Assembly: GCA_003551155.1 (NCBI GenBank)
Contig: PUMA01000130.1
Coordinates: 1 to 52,075 of the forward strand
Reading direction: 5' to 3'
From: Desulfonatronospira sp.
GTDB taxonomy: Bacteria > Desulfobacterota > Desulfovibrionia > Desulfovibrionales > Desulfonatronovibrionaceae
Length of the DNA: 52,075 nucleotides
A program made the translations under genes and the position numbers. Numbering within the stretch: position 1 is the stretch's first letter; the number at the start of each line of letters is the position of its first letter. The notes beneath the pieces are model-generated. The model saw only the letters and a program-made list of their open reading frames with translations. It was not told where the DNA came from and searched no databases. Of the stretch, positions 22,654 to 31,948 are shown piece by piece.

Positions 22654-23058
22654 ATGATTAATCAAAAACAGATACAGCCTTTGTATAGTGAAAAAGGAGA
22701 TTTGGTTGCAGTTTGTATCTCCGCTGAAAAATGGCTCAGTCACCAGGATGAACTGGAGCAGATCCTTTTAGGTCAGCCCAAGAAACCTGCAGCTTCGCCA
22801 GAACCTATGGGGGATTGGAAAACATTTCTATCCTACTGGGATTTCAACTACCCTGTGGAAAAATGCGTGGAGTGCAGGCGATGCGGCAACTACTCCCAGG
22901 ACTGGACTTTGGATACACCCAGAAAGTTCACTTTACGCACAGCCAGTTTGGGCGGTCTGGTTGCTTTTGTCTGCCAGGGTTGCAATTCCAGAGTATCTAA
23001 GAAGCATTTCAAGGATCATATCCTTTACGAGTCCGGGGCGGATTCATGCAAGGTATAA
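22654..23058 (+). CDS. hypothetical protein with possible zinc-binding cysteines
   Basis: 134 aa with strong RBS aggagga before ATG 22654; CVECRRCGNYSQDW...VAFVCQGCNSRVSKKHF. Confidence 0.6.
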   Translation: MINQKQIQPLYSEKGDLVAVCISAEKWLSHQDELEQILLGQPKKPAASPEPMGDWKTFLSYWDFNYPVEKCVECRRCGNYSQDWTLDTPRKFTLRTASLGGLVAFVCQGCNSRVSKKHFKDHILYESGADSCKV

Positions 23059-23861
23059 ACCTGCTCCGGTATTCCTGTTTCTTTTTTGCTGTTCATGCGG
23101 TCTTTCTTGGTGTTGATTTCTCTGGCCAGGCGTAAATATGCATGTGACCCAGTGGAACGAATATCATAGGTGAGAACCGGTTTGCCATGACTGGGAGCCT
23201 CTGAGAGGCGAACATTACGAGGAATAATGGTTTCCATGACCTGGTTCTGGAAATGTCTTTGTACTTCGTTTACAACTTGGTGGCAGAGCCTGTTTCTTTT
23301 GTCGTACATGGTCAGAACAACACCCAGAAGCTCCAGATCAGGATTGAGTCTTTTTTTGATCAGGGTGAAGGTTTCTATGAGCCTTGCAATGCCTTCCAGG
23401 GCATAATATTCGCACTGCAGGGGAATAAGAAGCTGGTTGGCACCGCAGAGGGCATTTATGGTTATGAGGCCCAGTGAAGGCGGACAGTCAAGAATCACAT
23501 ACGAATAAGGTGTGCTGATTTTTTGCAGAATATGATAGAGATAAAATTCCCTGTTGGTTTTCTCGTTCAGTTCCAGTTCCGCAGCCACAAGGTCTTTTCC
23601 GGCCGGGATAATGTCCAGATAAAGCAGTTCAGTTGGATGGATCAGTTCATGGGGATCCACATTTCCCATGATCCCCTGATATAAAGTATTGGACAGAGCT
23701 TCAGTCTCCAGGCCCAGGCCGCTGCTTGCATTGGCCTGGGCATCGCAATCCACCAGCAACACTTTTTTTTCCATGACTGCCAGTGAAGCAGCCAGGTTCA
23801 CGGCAGAAGTAGTTTTGCCCACTCCTCCCTTCTGGTTGGCCACGGCAATGGTCCATTTCAA
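23025..23861 (-). CDS. parA: chromosome partitioning ATPase ParA/Soj
   Basis: MKWTIAVANQKGGVGKTTSAVNLAASLAVMEKKVLLVDCDAQANASSGLG. Confidence 0.96.
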   Translation of the reverse strand: MKWTIAVANQKGGVGKTTSAVNLAASLAVMEKKVLLVDCDAQANASSGLGLETEALSNTLYQGIMGNVDPHELIHPTELLYLDIIPAGKDLVAAELELNEKTNREFYLYHILQKISTPYSYVILDCPPSLGLITINALCGANQLLIPLQCEYYALEGIARLIETFTLIKKRLNPDLELLGVVLTMYDKRNRLCHQVVNEVQRHFQNQVMETIIPRNVRLSEAPSHGKPVLTYDIRSTGSHAYLRLAREINTKKDRMNSKKETGIPEQVYTLHESAPDS

Positions 23862-23889
23862 GGCCCTGTACTCCTTGTGCTGAAGTTAT

Positions 23890-23905
23890 TGTTTCACGTG
23901 AAACA
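23890..23905. promoter_or_regulatory. parS site, perfect consensus TGTTTCACGTGAAACA
   Basis: Exact 16-bp palindrome about 28 bp upstream of the parA start. Confidence 0.95.
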
Positions 23906-23950
23906 ATTGATTCGCTCAGCTGTATAAAAAAGCACGCAATTTATCAAGTT

Positions 23951-23990
23951 AAAAACTCGGCAGAATCAAGCGGACTTCTGCCGAGTTTTT
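23951..23990 (-). terminator. rho-independent terminator-like hairpin, potentially bidirectional
   Basis: AAAAACTCGGCAGAA / tcaagcggac / TTCTGCCGAGTTTTT: 15-bp perfect stem, lies between the 24086-26542 genes and parA. Confidence 0.85.
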
Positions 23991-24085
23991 TGTTGGACGT
24001 GGCGGGCAATAATTATACGTGCCCGTCAGTAAAGATATGAGGATGCCCGAGTGCCAGTGGAAAACAAAAAAGGATACAGTGAATG

Positions 24086-24370
24086 TTAATTGTTTTCAGG
24101 AAAAAAGGACCATGCCTCTTTAATGGAATCCACAAGCTGGACAGCTTCTTCAAAACGTTTGTCTTTCACCGCAAGGAGCAGCTGGTCTGCAAGATGAGCA
24201 AAATCCTCTGCTTCTGCCAGCCAGAATTCGTCAGCATGCATGGGCATGTTTCTGGCCAGACGGGTGAAATGCTGTACCTGTTCCAGGGACGGCAGCTGGT
24301 TGTTGTTTTGTGCTGCCAGGATTTGAGCCAATATTTCGTTAATCAGGGCATTATAATTGGCCAATTTCAT
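24086..24370 (-). CDS. hypothetical protein (94 aa)
   Basis: ORF upstream of the terminator and co-oriented with the SPFH gene. Confidence 0.6.
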   Translation of the reverse strand: MKLANYNALINEILAQILAAQNNNQLPSLEQVQHFTRLARNMPMHADEFWLAEAEDFAHLADQLLLAVKDKRFEEAVQLVDSIKEAWSFFPENN

Positions 24371-24408
24371 TGCCGAATCTCTTCAACAGCAAAATTATTA
24401 TTTTGATC

Positions 24409-25239
24409 TTACTTTTTCTGGTCTTCGCTCAGGGGATCCGGGGGAACATCAGGGTCAGGAAGGTCTGCAGGCTCCACTGGAGGTTTTGATTCCTGAGCAA
24501 TTAGACCGCTTAAGCCCTTGAAAAGATCAATGGGTATGGGAATTACAGTGGCGTTTCTGGCTTCAGAGGTCATTTCACGCATGGTCTGCAGATACCTGAG
24601 CTGCAGGGCCTGAGGATAGGCGGAAATGATATGGGCGGCCTGGGTGAGCTTCTTGGCGGCCTGGAATTCACCCTCTGCGTTGATGACCTTGGCCCGTCTC
24701 TCGCGTTCAGCCTCGGCCTGGGCTGCCATGGCCCGCTGCATTTCCTGCGGCAGGTCAATGTGCTTGAGCTCTACAGTGGTAACCTTGACGCCCCAGGCGT
24801 CGGTCTGCTCGTCCAGAATGGACTGGATCTTGGTGTTCAGTTTTTCCCGCTGTCCCAGGATTTCATCCAGTTCAGAGGCTCCGCATACAGTTCTGATGGT
24901 TGTCTGGGAAAGCTGGGATGTGGCGAAATGATAGTCTTCAATTTCAAGAATGGCGTGTTGGGGGGAGATGATCCTGTAGTAGAGAACAGCATTGACCTTG
25001 ATGGTCACGTTGTCATGGGTGATAACCTCCTGATGGGGAACATCCAGGGTGACAATTCGAAGGCTGGTTCGGACCATTTTATCGAGTACCGGGATCACTA
25101 TGATCAATCCGGGACCCTTGACCTTGAGAAATCTGCCCAGGCGGAAAATAACACCGCGTTCATACTCATTGAGAATCCGGATGGCATTCATCAGAAACAA
25201 TACAACAAGTATTAGTATCGGTAGGCCATAAGTTAACAT
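24409..25239 (-). CDS. SPFH/band 7 slipin (stomatin-like) protein
   Basis: [68 protein letters not shown]. Confidence 0.92.
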   Translation of the reverse strand: MLTYGLPILILVVLFLMNAIRILNEYERGVIFRLGRFLKVKGPGLIIVIPVLDKMVRTSLRIVTLDVPHQEVITHDNVTIKVNAVLYYRIISPQHAILEIEDYHFATSQLSQTTIRTVCGASELDEILGQREKLNTKIQSILDEQTDAWGVKVTTVELKHIDLPQEMQRAMAAQAEAERERRAKVINAEGEFQAAKKLTQAAHIISAYPQALQLRYLQTMREMTSEARNATVIPIPIDLFKGLSGLIAQESKPPVEPADLPDPDVPPDPLSEDQKK

Positions 25240-25252
25240 TAGCTCCTCCTGA

Positions 25253-26542
25253 TTATTTGGGTTTTATATGAACAGTCAAACCGTCAACCTTTTCCACCTG
25301 TACCTCTTGACCCGGCTGCAAGGGCGCGGGTTCGCTGGAAGTAGCCCGCCATATTTCGCCGCGCAATTTTACCTGTCCCTGACTGCCGCTCCAATTGACC
25401 ACCTTGGCTGAATAATTGTGAATACCGGTTTCGTGGGCTTTAGGAGCCATCTGGGATTTACCGATTAAATAGGCCAGAGCAAGCAGAACAAAGGTGAGGA
25501 TAAGTATTACTGGCAAAATGGTCATGATTGGCAATTGAAAATAAGGGTGATCAGCATCAAAAAGCAAAAGAGAACCAAAGAAAAAACTGGCTATGGCAGC
25601 CATTGTAAGCAGTCCGAATGTAGGCATGTTAACTTCCAATATTATAAACAAAAATCCTAAAATTAGCAACAAAATTCCAGTGATGGAAGTTGGCAGTACA
25701 GCAAGAGAATAAAGTCCAAGTATCAGACAGAAGGAGCCTATCACGCCGGGGAAAATTGCTCCCGGATTGGACAGTTCAAAAAATAATCCCGCCATTCCGG
25801 CCAAAAAAAGCAGGTAAGCTATCTGGGGATGCAGCAGCCAGGATAACACCTTGTACTTTAAACCCGGTTCAAACTCTACTATTTCCAGCTGAGCAAATTC
25901 GAAAAAAACTTCTTCATCGCCAACGACAAGCCCCTTTTTCCCGATCTGGTCGAACAAATCTTCCATGGACAGAGCAATGTGATCTATGACTCTTTTCTGT
26001 AGAGCCTCTTCAGCATCAATATTGGCCGCCTCGGTGACAGCCTTTTCATACCACTCTACATTGCGGCCTCTTTCCTTGGCTACAGCACGTACCAGGCTCA
26101 GCATCTCATTAATAATCTTTGCGGCCATGGTATCATCCTGCTCCTCACCGGATATGGCCACAGGAGTAGCTGATCCTATTGTGGTCAAAGGGCTCATTAC
26201 TGCATGGTCAGCGGCGGCAACCAGAAAGACGCCTGCGGAGGTGGCTCTGGCTCCGGGCGGATCCACCCACACTATCACTGGAACTTCAGCACCGAGAATG
26301 TCCTTGACCATGTTGCGCATGGACTCGGCAAGACCACCAGGTGTATCCAGTCGAACCAGCAGGGCAATAAAGCGTTCTTCATCCGCCCGCTGCAGAGCAC
26401 TCTGGAGCAGCTCTTCAGTTGCAGGCGTTATGGGGCCGGTAATATCCAACTGTAAAACTCTGTACTCCTGGCGTTCGGCATGAACTAGTCCGAAAAAGAA
26501 CAATATAATGATCAAAAGAAAACACAGTTTAAAAACTTTCAT
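25253..26542 (-). CDS. NfeD family membrane-bound serine protease
   Basis: [66 protein letters not shown]-terminal NfeD/OB domain. Confidence 0.92.
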   Translation of the reverse strand: MKVFKLCFLLIIILFFFGLVHAERQEYRVLQLDITGPITPATEELLQSALQRADEERFIALLVRLDTPGGLAESMRNMVKDILGAEVPVIVWVDPPGARATSAGVFLVAAADHAVMSPLTTIGSATPVAISGEEQDDTMAAKIINEMLSLVRAVAKERGRNVEWYEKAVTEAANIDAEEALQKRVIDHIALSMEDLFDQIGKKGLVVGDEEVFFEFAQLEIVEFEPGLKYKVLSWLLHPQIAYLLFLAGMAGLFFELSNPGAIFPGVIGSFCLILGLYSLAVLPTSITGILLLILGFLFIILEVNMPTFGLLTMAAIASFFFGSLLLFDADHPYFQLPIMTILPVILILTFVLLALAYLIGKSQMAPKAHETGIHNYSAKVVNWSGSQGQVKLRGEIWRATSSEPAPLQPGQEVQVEKVDGLTVHIKPK

Positions 26543-26669
26543 ATTTGTCTCATTTAATGCGGCTTGAAACAGGTGATTTCAGGCCGGGTTAATATTCAGG
26601 CAAAATAGTTAGATTTGCAATCTCCCGCTGTAACCTGGCAAAATATCAGCCAGCTATTTTATAAAATGC

Positions 26670-27266
26670 CTAAATGCTCCCTGGGGGAGAAAATGTCCTG
26701 AGAATCTGCCAGGCAAAGTTTTTAAGCAGTCTGTTATCCGGCAGCATGGCCTGCAGAGCCGGCAGGGCCAGAATTGTCATATAACCCTTAACATGCTTGC
26801 CGTAAACAAATGGCTGCTCAGGTAAAAGAACATTGAATGCCCGGGCCCCAAAGCAAAAAATGAAAGCAGGACTGATAACCTCCAGGCCCTGCAGAAAAGT
26901 ATCCGAATCCGGAACCAGGACGTTGTCCTTTTCCCTGGCAAGAGGCCAGTAAGTCATGCTGTCACTGGACCAGCCCAGGCTTGTGCGTATGGACTCAATA
27001 AGTCTGCCCTGGGGTGTTTGAAAATCTGTCTTCAAGTCACAGGGCAAATCGTAATATGTCCAGACTGCATAAGAAGGTCTCAAATATTTATCTAAGGTTA
27101 TTTGTTTGCCCTGGCAAGGGCTCTGAATGCGGAACTGCTCATTTAAATGCACCTTCTCACTGCCAGGGCATGTGGTATTTACAGGATTGGCTGCCAAAAG
27201 ATTCTTTAAGTTCAAAAGATGGCGGACACCCAGGTTATACAGCCGGACTGCGTGCGGACCGGACAT
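26670..27266 (-). CDS. hypothetical protein, possibly uracil-DNA-glycosylase-superfamily-like
   Basis: ATG at 27264-27266 overlaps the coaBC stop (TAATG); ...TPQGRLIESIRTSLGWSSDSMTYWPL...GLEVISPAFIFCFGARAFNVLL; family assignment is weak. Confidence 0.5.
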   Translation of the reverse strand: MSGPHAVRLYNLGVRHLLNLKNLLAANPVNTTCPGSEKVHLNEQFRIQSPCQGKQITLDKYLRPSYAVWTYYDLPCDLKTDFQTPQGRLIESIRTSLGWSSDSMTYWPLAREKDNVLVPDSDTFLQGLEVISPAFIFCFGARAFNVLLPEQPFVYGKHVKGYMTILALPALQAMLPDNRLLKNFAWQILRTFSPPGSI

Positions 27267-28489
27267 TACAATGCGGCTATCCAATCCACCAGCCTCCATG
27301 CGATTTCTGCCTTGGATGCTCTGGGCCACATCTGAGCGCGGTCATGTCTGTCCAGGAGCAGAATCTGGTTGTCATCAGATCCGAAGGGGGTCGCTTCCAG
27401 AGATACCAGGTTGGCAACAATCAAGTCCAGATCCTTATCCCAAAGTTTTTTGCGGGCGTTTTCCTCAAGCTCATCGGTTTCAGCGGCGAAACCAATGACT
27501 TTTTGTAAACCGGACTTGCTCCGGCTCAATTCTGCGAGAATATCCCGGGTCCTGTGCAGGCTCAAGGTAATAAAATCTTGCCCCGTCTTTTTGAACTTAA
27601 GCTGGGAAGCTTTTTCAGGAGCAAAGTCAGCCACAGCGGCGGCAAATATTCCATATCTGCAATCAGGCCATAATTCCCGGCATCTTACATACATTTCCTC
27701 AGCACTGGTTACCGGATGAAGTTCCAGCCCTGGAAAGGATACAAGGGTGGGCATGGGGCCGTGTACCAGATGCACCCTGGCCCCCCTGATCCAGAGGGCC
27801 AGGGCAGTTGCCAGGCCCATTCTGCCGCTGGATGGATTGCCCCAGTAGCGCACCAGATCAAAATATTCATGGGTAGGCCCGGCTGTAACCAGAACTTTTT
27901 GCCCATCCATGGTCTGCGGACTGACTGCCTTGAGGCTATGAAAATAGAGCCTTACCACATGAGCAAGGCGGCCTGTACCTGATTCACCGCAGGCCATGGA
28001 GCCTTGTTCAGGAGGAATCACTTTGTGACCGGAACTTTCCAGTATGCTCAGATTGCGCCTGGTTATGGAATTGTTCCACATGGCGGGATTCATGGCCGGG
28101 GCAAAGTAGACAGGTCCGGGGCACGACAGAATCTGAGTGGACAGCAGGTCATCGGCCAGGCCAGCGGCAGCCTTGGCCAGTATATTTGCTGTGGCCGGGG
28201 CGATAAGAAAAAGATCCAGCGTGGTCCGGCCTGCAAGATGGGCAAAAGGGGTATCCACCGGATCGAAGCAGCCCTGATCATAGACAGGATCAACACCCAA
28301 TGCCCGGAGGGTGAGGGGGGTAACGAATTCTCTGCCGGCTCTGGTCAGAGTGCATCCTGCATCAAATGAAGATTCCTGCATCAGACGGATAAAATCCGGC
28401 ATCTTGTATGCGGCAATACTCCCGGTAAGACCGATATGAATGCGCTTACCTTGGAACACATTGAATACTGGATAGGGTGCTGGCAACAT
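27266..28489 (-). CDS. coaBC: bifunctional phosphopantothenoylcysteine decarboxylase / phosphopantothenate-cysteine ligase
   Basis: IHIGLTGSIAAYKMPDFIRLMQ...VYFAPAMNPAMW...VLVTAGPTHEYFDLVRYWGNPSSGRMG...; internal ATG at 28489 preferred over 28531. Confidence 0.92.
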   Translation of the reverse strand: MLPAPYPVFNVFQGKRIHIGLTGSIAAYKMPDFIRLMQESSFDAGCTLTRAGREFVTPLTLRALGVDPVYDQGCFDPVDTPFAHLAGRTTLDLFLIAPATANILAKAAAGLADDLLSTQILSCPGPVYFAPAMNPAMWNNSITRRNLSILESSGHKVIPPEQGSMACGESGTGRLAHVVRLYFHSLKAVSPQTMDGQKVLVTAGPTHEYFDLVRYWGNPSSGRMGLATALALWIRGARVHLVHGPMPTLVSFPGLELHPVTSAEEMYVRCRELWPDCRYGIFAAAVADFAPEKASQLKFKKTGQDFITLSLHRTRDILAELSRSKSGLQKVIGFAAETDELEENARKKLWDKDLDLIVANLVSLEATPFGSDDNQILLLDRHDRAQMWPRASKAEIAWRLVDWIAAL

Positions 28490-28513
28490 GGATGCTCTGG
28501 ATACTGAAGTAAA

Positions 28514-28607
28514 AATGCCCGGCCTGAACATGAAAAAGAGAGATCAAACTTCTACAGCTTTCAGACCCTAGAAGTTTATCAGGATGTCATGCTGAATGCC
28601 GGGCATT
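28514..28607 (-). promoter_or_regulatory. nested hairpin element upstream of coaBC (leader or terminator of the upstream gene)
   Basis: Outer stem aatgcccggc/gccgggcatt (28514-28523 with 28598-28607), inner stem aaacttcta/tagaagttt (28546-28554 with 28569-28577), each followed by T-rich sequence on the minus strand. Confidence 0.45.
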
Positions 28608-28641
28608 AGTTTCAGGGGTGTGTTTCCTTATTCCGGCCCCC

Positions 28642-29079
28642 CTATATTTTGGGGGATACCCAGATTTGAAGCTCTGTGCGCAGCCTGCCCTCTATGATGC
28701 GAACAATGCACAGGCGATCGTCCTTGTCAAAGGTCATTATCTGGGTGCCGTACTTGATGTAGCTCAACAGGCGCCAGTTTTCATTCTGCATGCTTACCTG
28801 GAAATAATTGAACAGGGACTCACTGTCCACCCGGCCGGTATAAGTGAGCATCCCTGCTTTTACTCCCTGGGCCTCGAAAAGTATGGAGCCTTCGCGGTCC
28901 AGAGACATTTCCCTTGGTATGGGTATGTCATCAAAATCATAGTAACGATGGCCGTCAACATCGCGCTCGGGCGGGGGCCTTTCGGAAATGGGCTCAAAGT
29001 CGTTGTTTGCGGTGTCTTTGCCGGCCATGCATGCTGTCAGCATGCATCCAAGGATGAGTATGGCGATTATTTTCCACAT
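28642..29079 (-). CDS. hypothetical lipoprotein
   Basis: MWKIIAILILGCMLTACMAGKD: lipoprotein signal with lipobox LTAC. Confidence 0.7.
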   Translation of the reverse strand: MWKIIAILILGCMLTACMAGKDTANNDFEPISERPPPERDVDGHRYYDFDDIPIPREMSLDREGSILFEAQGVKAGMLTYTGRVDSESLFNYFQVSMQNENWRLLSYIKYGTQIMTFDKDDRLCIVRIIEGRLRTELQIWVSPKI

Positions 29080-29095
29080 GATTCATCTCCTTAAT

Positions 29096-30922
29096 TTAAG
29101 CCAGATTTTGATCTGTTGCAAAGTCTTCCTGTATTTTAACCAGCTCATCAAAACGTATGTCCGCGCCCAGGATGGCCTGAATCTCATCCTGCTGACTGAA
29201 AACCGGCACAGATGCAGTCAGACACAGTTTACCTGTAAAATAAGACTTGTAAAAATCAGTGATATGCAGTCTGCCCGTCTTGACTGGGCGCACGAACCAT
29301 TCCCGGTCGGAAAGATCCTTGCCCAGCTTTACCTGCCTGTACTTGGACAAGTCGCCTATATCACTTACATTCCAGGTTAGCAAGCACCCGTTGACATCTG
29401 TCAGGTATAAATACTGAATAAAGGGGGATTCCTGCAGGAAATCGCGCATCAAAGGATTAATCCTTTGCAGGTCCAGGGAGGCCATATCCGGATGAGATGC
29501 CAGGTCGAGCATGATCTTGGCCAGCACCGTGTGTGCGAGCTTTTTGAGTTCATCAAAGGAGGATGAAAATAGTTCGGGCAGATACCTGCTAACCAGCTTT
29601 TCCATTTCCTCATGGGAGTAATTGGTGGTCCGTCCCTTGCTGTATGAATCCCTGATCTTTTCGTAAATCTTGCCCACAGCAGGATGCCTTTTATCCACCT
29701 TCTGATCCTCTGGCAGATCCAGAAAGTGATTGATCCAGTATGCCACACCTGCTCTGCCTGTCTTGTCGGTAATAATTATGGGAATGGACCGGTGCAGAAT
29801 CTGCCTGGTATCGAAAATATTGTAGATTTCCTCATTCTTGAGCAGACCGTCCACATGAATGCCTGCGCTGGTGGCATTGAAGTCCCGGCCTGCAAATGGA
29901 TAATTAGCCGGAATATCCACACCCAGCTTCTTTTGAAAATATGTGGCCAGCTCGGTGATGGCCGGGGTGTAGGCAGCATCATCATCCCCGGTCAGGGCAA
30001 TGTACTCGAAAACCAGGGCTTCAAGGGGGGCATTTCCGGTGCGCTCTCCTATGCCGAACAGAGTTGAGTTGGCTGCTGAGCACCCGTAAAGCCAGGCAGT
30101 GGTGGTATTGATGAAGGCTTTGTGAAAATCATTGTGTCCGTGCCACTCCAGCCATTCGCATGGAACTTTTGCCTCATGGGTGAAAGTGCGCACAATTTTA
30201 GACACGCTTCGGGGCAAAGCAGCTCCGGGATAAGGCACACCATAGCCCATGGTGTCACAGAGTCTGATTTTTACAGGGTGCCCCTTTTGAGCGGCCAGAT
30301 CCATGAGCTGCTGGGCAAAAGGAATGCAGAAGCCATAAATGTCAGCTCTGGTGATATCCTCGAAATGGCATCTGGGTATGATGTCATGTTCCAGAGCAGC
30401 TTCCGCCACCTGGAGATAGTCGTCCATGGCCTGCTGTCTGGTTTTGCCAAGTTTTAAAAAAATGTGGTAATCGGATACTGAAGTGAGCATGCCGGTTTCC
30501 TTTAGGCCCATCTCTTTTACCAGTTTAAGATCCTCTTTGGTGGCCCTGATCCAGCCGGTTATCTCAGGATATCTGTATCCTTTTTCCAGGCATGCCTCCA
30601 CAGCCTTCTTGTCCTTGTCCGAGTAAAGAAAGAATTCACTCTGCCGGATAAGGCCTGAATGGCCGCCCAGCCTGTGCAAGAGCTCATAGATATCTGCGAT
30701 CTGCTGCACTGTGAAGGGAGGTCTGGCTTGCTGACCATCCCTGAAAGTGGTGTCAGTGATAAAGATCTGTTCCGGCGGCCTTGGTAAAATAAATGAATCA
30801 TCAAAGGCCACACGGCAGACACGTTTGTAAGGATAAAGCTCTCGCCAAAGCTGAGGACTCTGGACATCTTCCAGTTCGTATCTCAGTTTTGCTGGATCTT
30901 TATGATAAAGGAAATCAAACAT
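29096..30922 (-). CDS. HMGL-like (isopropylmalate/homocitrate/Re-citrate synthase-type) enzyme with C-terminal Cache-like domain
   Basis: ITDTTFRDGQQARPPFTVQQIADIYELLHRLGG...HGHNDFHKAFINT...GIGERTGNAPLEALV; C-terminus FIQYLYLTDVNGCLLTW...DLSDREWFVRPVKTGRLHITDFYKSYFTGKLCLTASVPVFSQQDEIQAILGADIRFDEL. Confidence 0.85.
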   Translation of the reverse strand: MFDFLYHKDPAKLRYELEDVQSPQLWRELYPYKRVCRVAFDDSFILPRPPEQIFITDTTFRDGQQARPPFTVQQIADIYELLHRLGGHSGLIRQSEFFLYSDKDKKAVEACLEKGYRYPEITGWIRATKEDLKLVKEMGLKETGMLTSVSDYHIFLKLGKTRQQAMDDYLQVAEAALEHDIIPRCHFEDITRADIYGFCIPFAQQLMDLAAQKGHPVKIRLCDTMGYGVPYPGAALPRSVSKIVRTFTHEAKVPCEWLEWHGHNDFHKAFINTTTAWLYGCSAANSTLFGIGERTGNAPLEALVFEYIALTGDDDAAYTPAITELATYFQKKLGVDIPANYPFAGRDFNATSAGIHVDGLLKNEEIYNIFDTRQILHRSIPIIITDKTGRAGVAYWINHFLDLPEDQKVDKRHPAVGKIYEKIRDSYSKGRTTNYSHEEMEKLVSRYLPELFSSSFDELKKLAHTVLAKIMLDLASHPDMASLDLQRINPLMRDFLQESPFIQYLYLTDVNGCLLTWNVSDIGDLSKYRQVKLGKDLSDREWFVRPVKTGRLHITDFYKSYFTGKLCLTASVPVFSQQDEIQAILGADIRFDELVKIQEDFATDQNLA

Positions 30923-31161
30923 ACAGCCTCCATTTTTTGCAAAATTTTTTGTATGTTAGCCGAAAATCAGGTCTTGAGCAAGGAATCATTAAAAGTAGGT
31001 GCGGGAACTGAAGCGGGGGTCACGCCATGGAGTGGAGAAACTCTGTTCCCGAGTTCAGCATGCTTGGCAGATCCAGGGAATTTAAGGCGTGCAAAGATGA
31101 CAGACTGATAAGCAGCCATGACCCCTATTCTGCCCGGACTTTACTGATTATCTGCTGATGT

Positions 31162-31872
31162 TCAAGCAAAGTCCATCAGAAGTCTTTTTCTAGCGGCTTC
31201 GGCTTCCTCAATCCACCCGCCGCACTCCAGGCTCCAGGCGGCCAGTTCGAACATTTTCTTGGGATTATCTCCGTAGATTGCTGAAATCAGCTCAGTGTAG
31301 GAAGACTTGAAAGCTTCCCGGACAAGGTCTTCCCTGGCAAATAAAAAACGGGCCAGCAGGGGATTGTCCTGGTGAGCGGGTAAATACAGAATGAAAAGTC
31401 TGCGGCAATGAAAAAGAATAAACTTAATCCTGGATATTTCCCGGTCAATGCTTTCCCTGGTCTGGTCCAGGACGGTAAACAGCTCCTGGCTTATAAGCTT
31501 TTCCTCGGGTAATACGGCTGGGTTGCTGTGTCTGGCTTCAAACCATGGCCGGTAGTTTTCCTGCTGGTAGGCATCCTCCCTGAGCTTCATGCTTTCATGA
31601 AAAATATAACCGATACACCAGTCCAGATAAGGGCCTATGTTGTTATCCTGCTGATCATGGCGGAAGAGGATATGGGCGGTATCCTTCAAGCGCCAGAGCT
31701 GGCCCTTGTGCATTTCTTCCCCCAGGATTTCCTTGAAAAAACTGAAGCTGACACAGCCGGTTTGCTCATGGGAGCGAAATTGAGTAAACAACAGCTGGCT
31801 GATCTGACAAAAATCCCGTAGAACGTCGCGAACAAACTCAGGCAGTTTGGATGTGATCCATGATTTGTACAT
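31162..31872 (-). CDS. hypothetical protein (236 aa)
   Basis: Long ORF with balanced protein-like composition; no family recognised. Confidence 0.6.
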   Translation of the reverse strand: MYKSWITSKLPEFVRDVLRDFCQISQLLFTQFRSHEQTGCVSFSFFKEILGEEMHKGQLWRLKDTAHILFRHDQQDNNIGPYLDWCIGYIFHESMKLREDAYQQENYRPWFEARHSNPAVLPEEKLISQELFTVLDQTRESIDREISRIKFILFHCRRLFILYLPAHQDNPLLARFLFAREDLVREAFKSSYTELISAIYGDNPKKMFELAAWSLECGGWIEEAEAARKRLLMDFA

Positions 31873-31948
31873 AGAGTTAACTGGGTTAAATAACTTTATT
31901 TGTCCATTTTAAAAATCATCTGTCAACCTTTACGGTTAGCCGCCTGTA

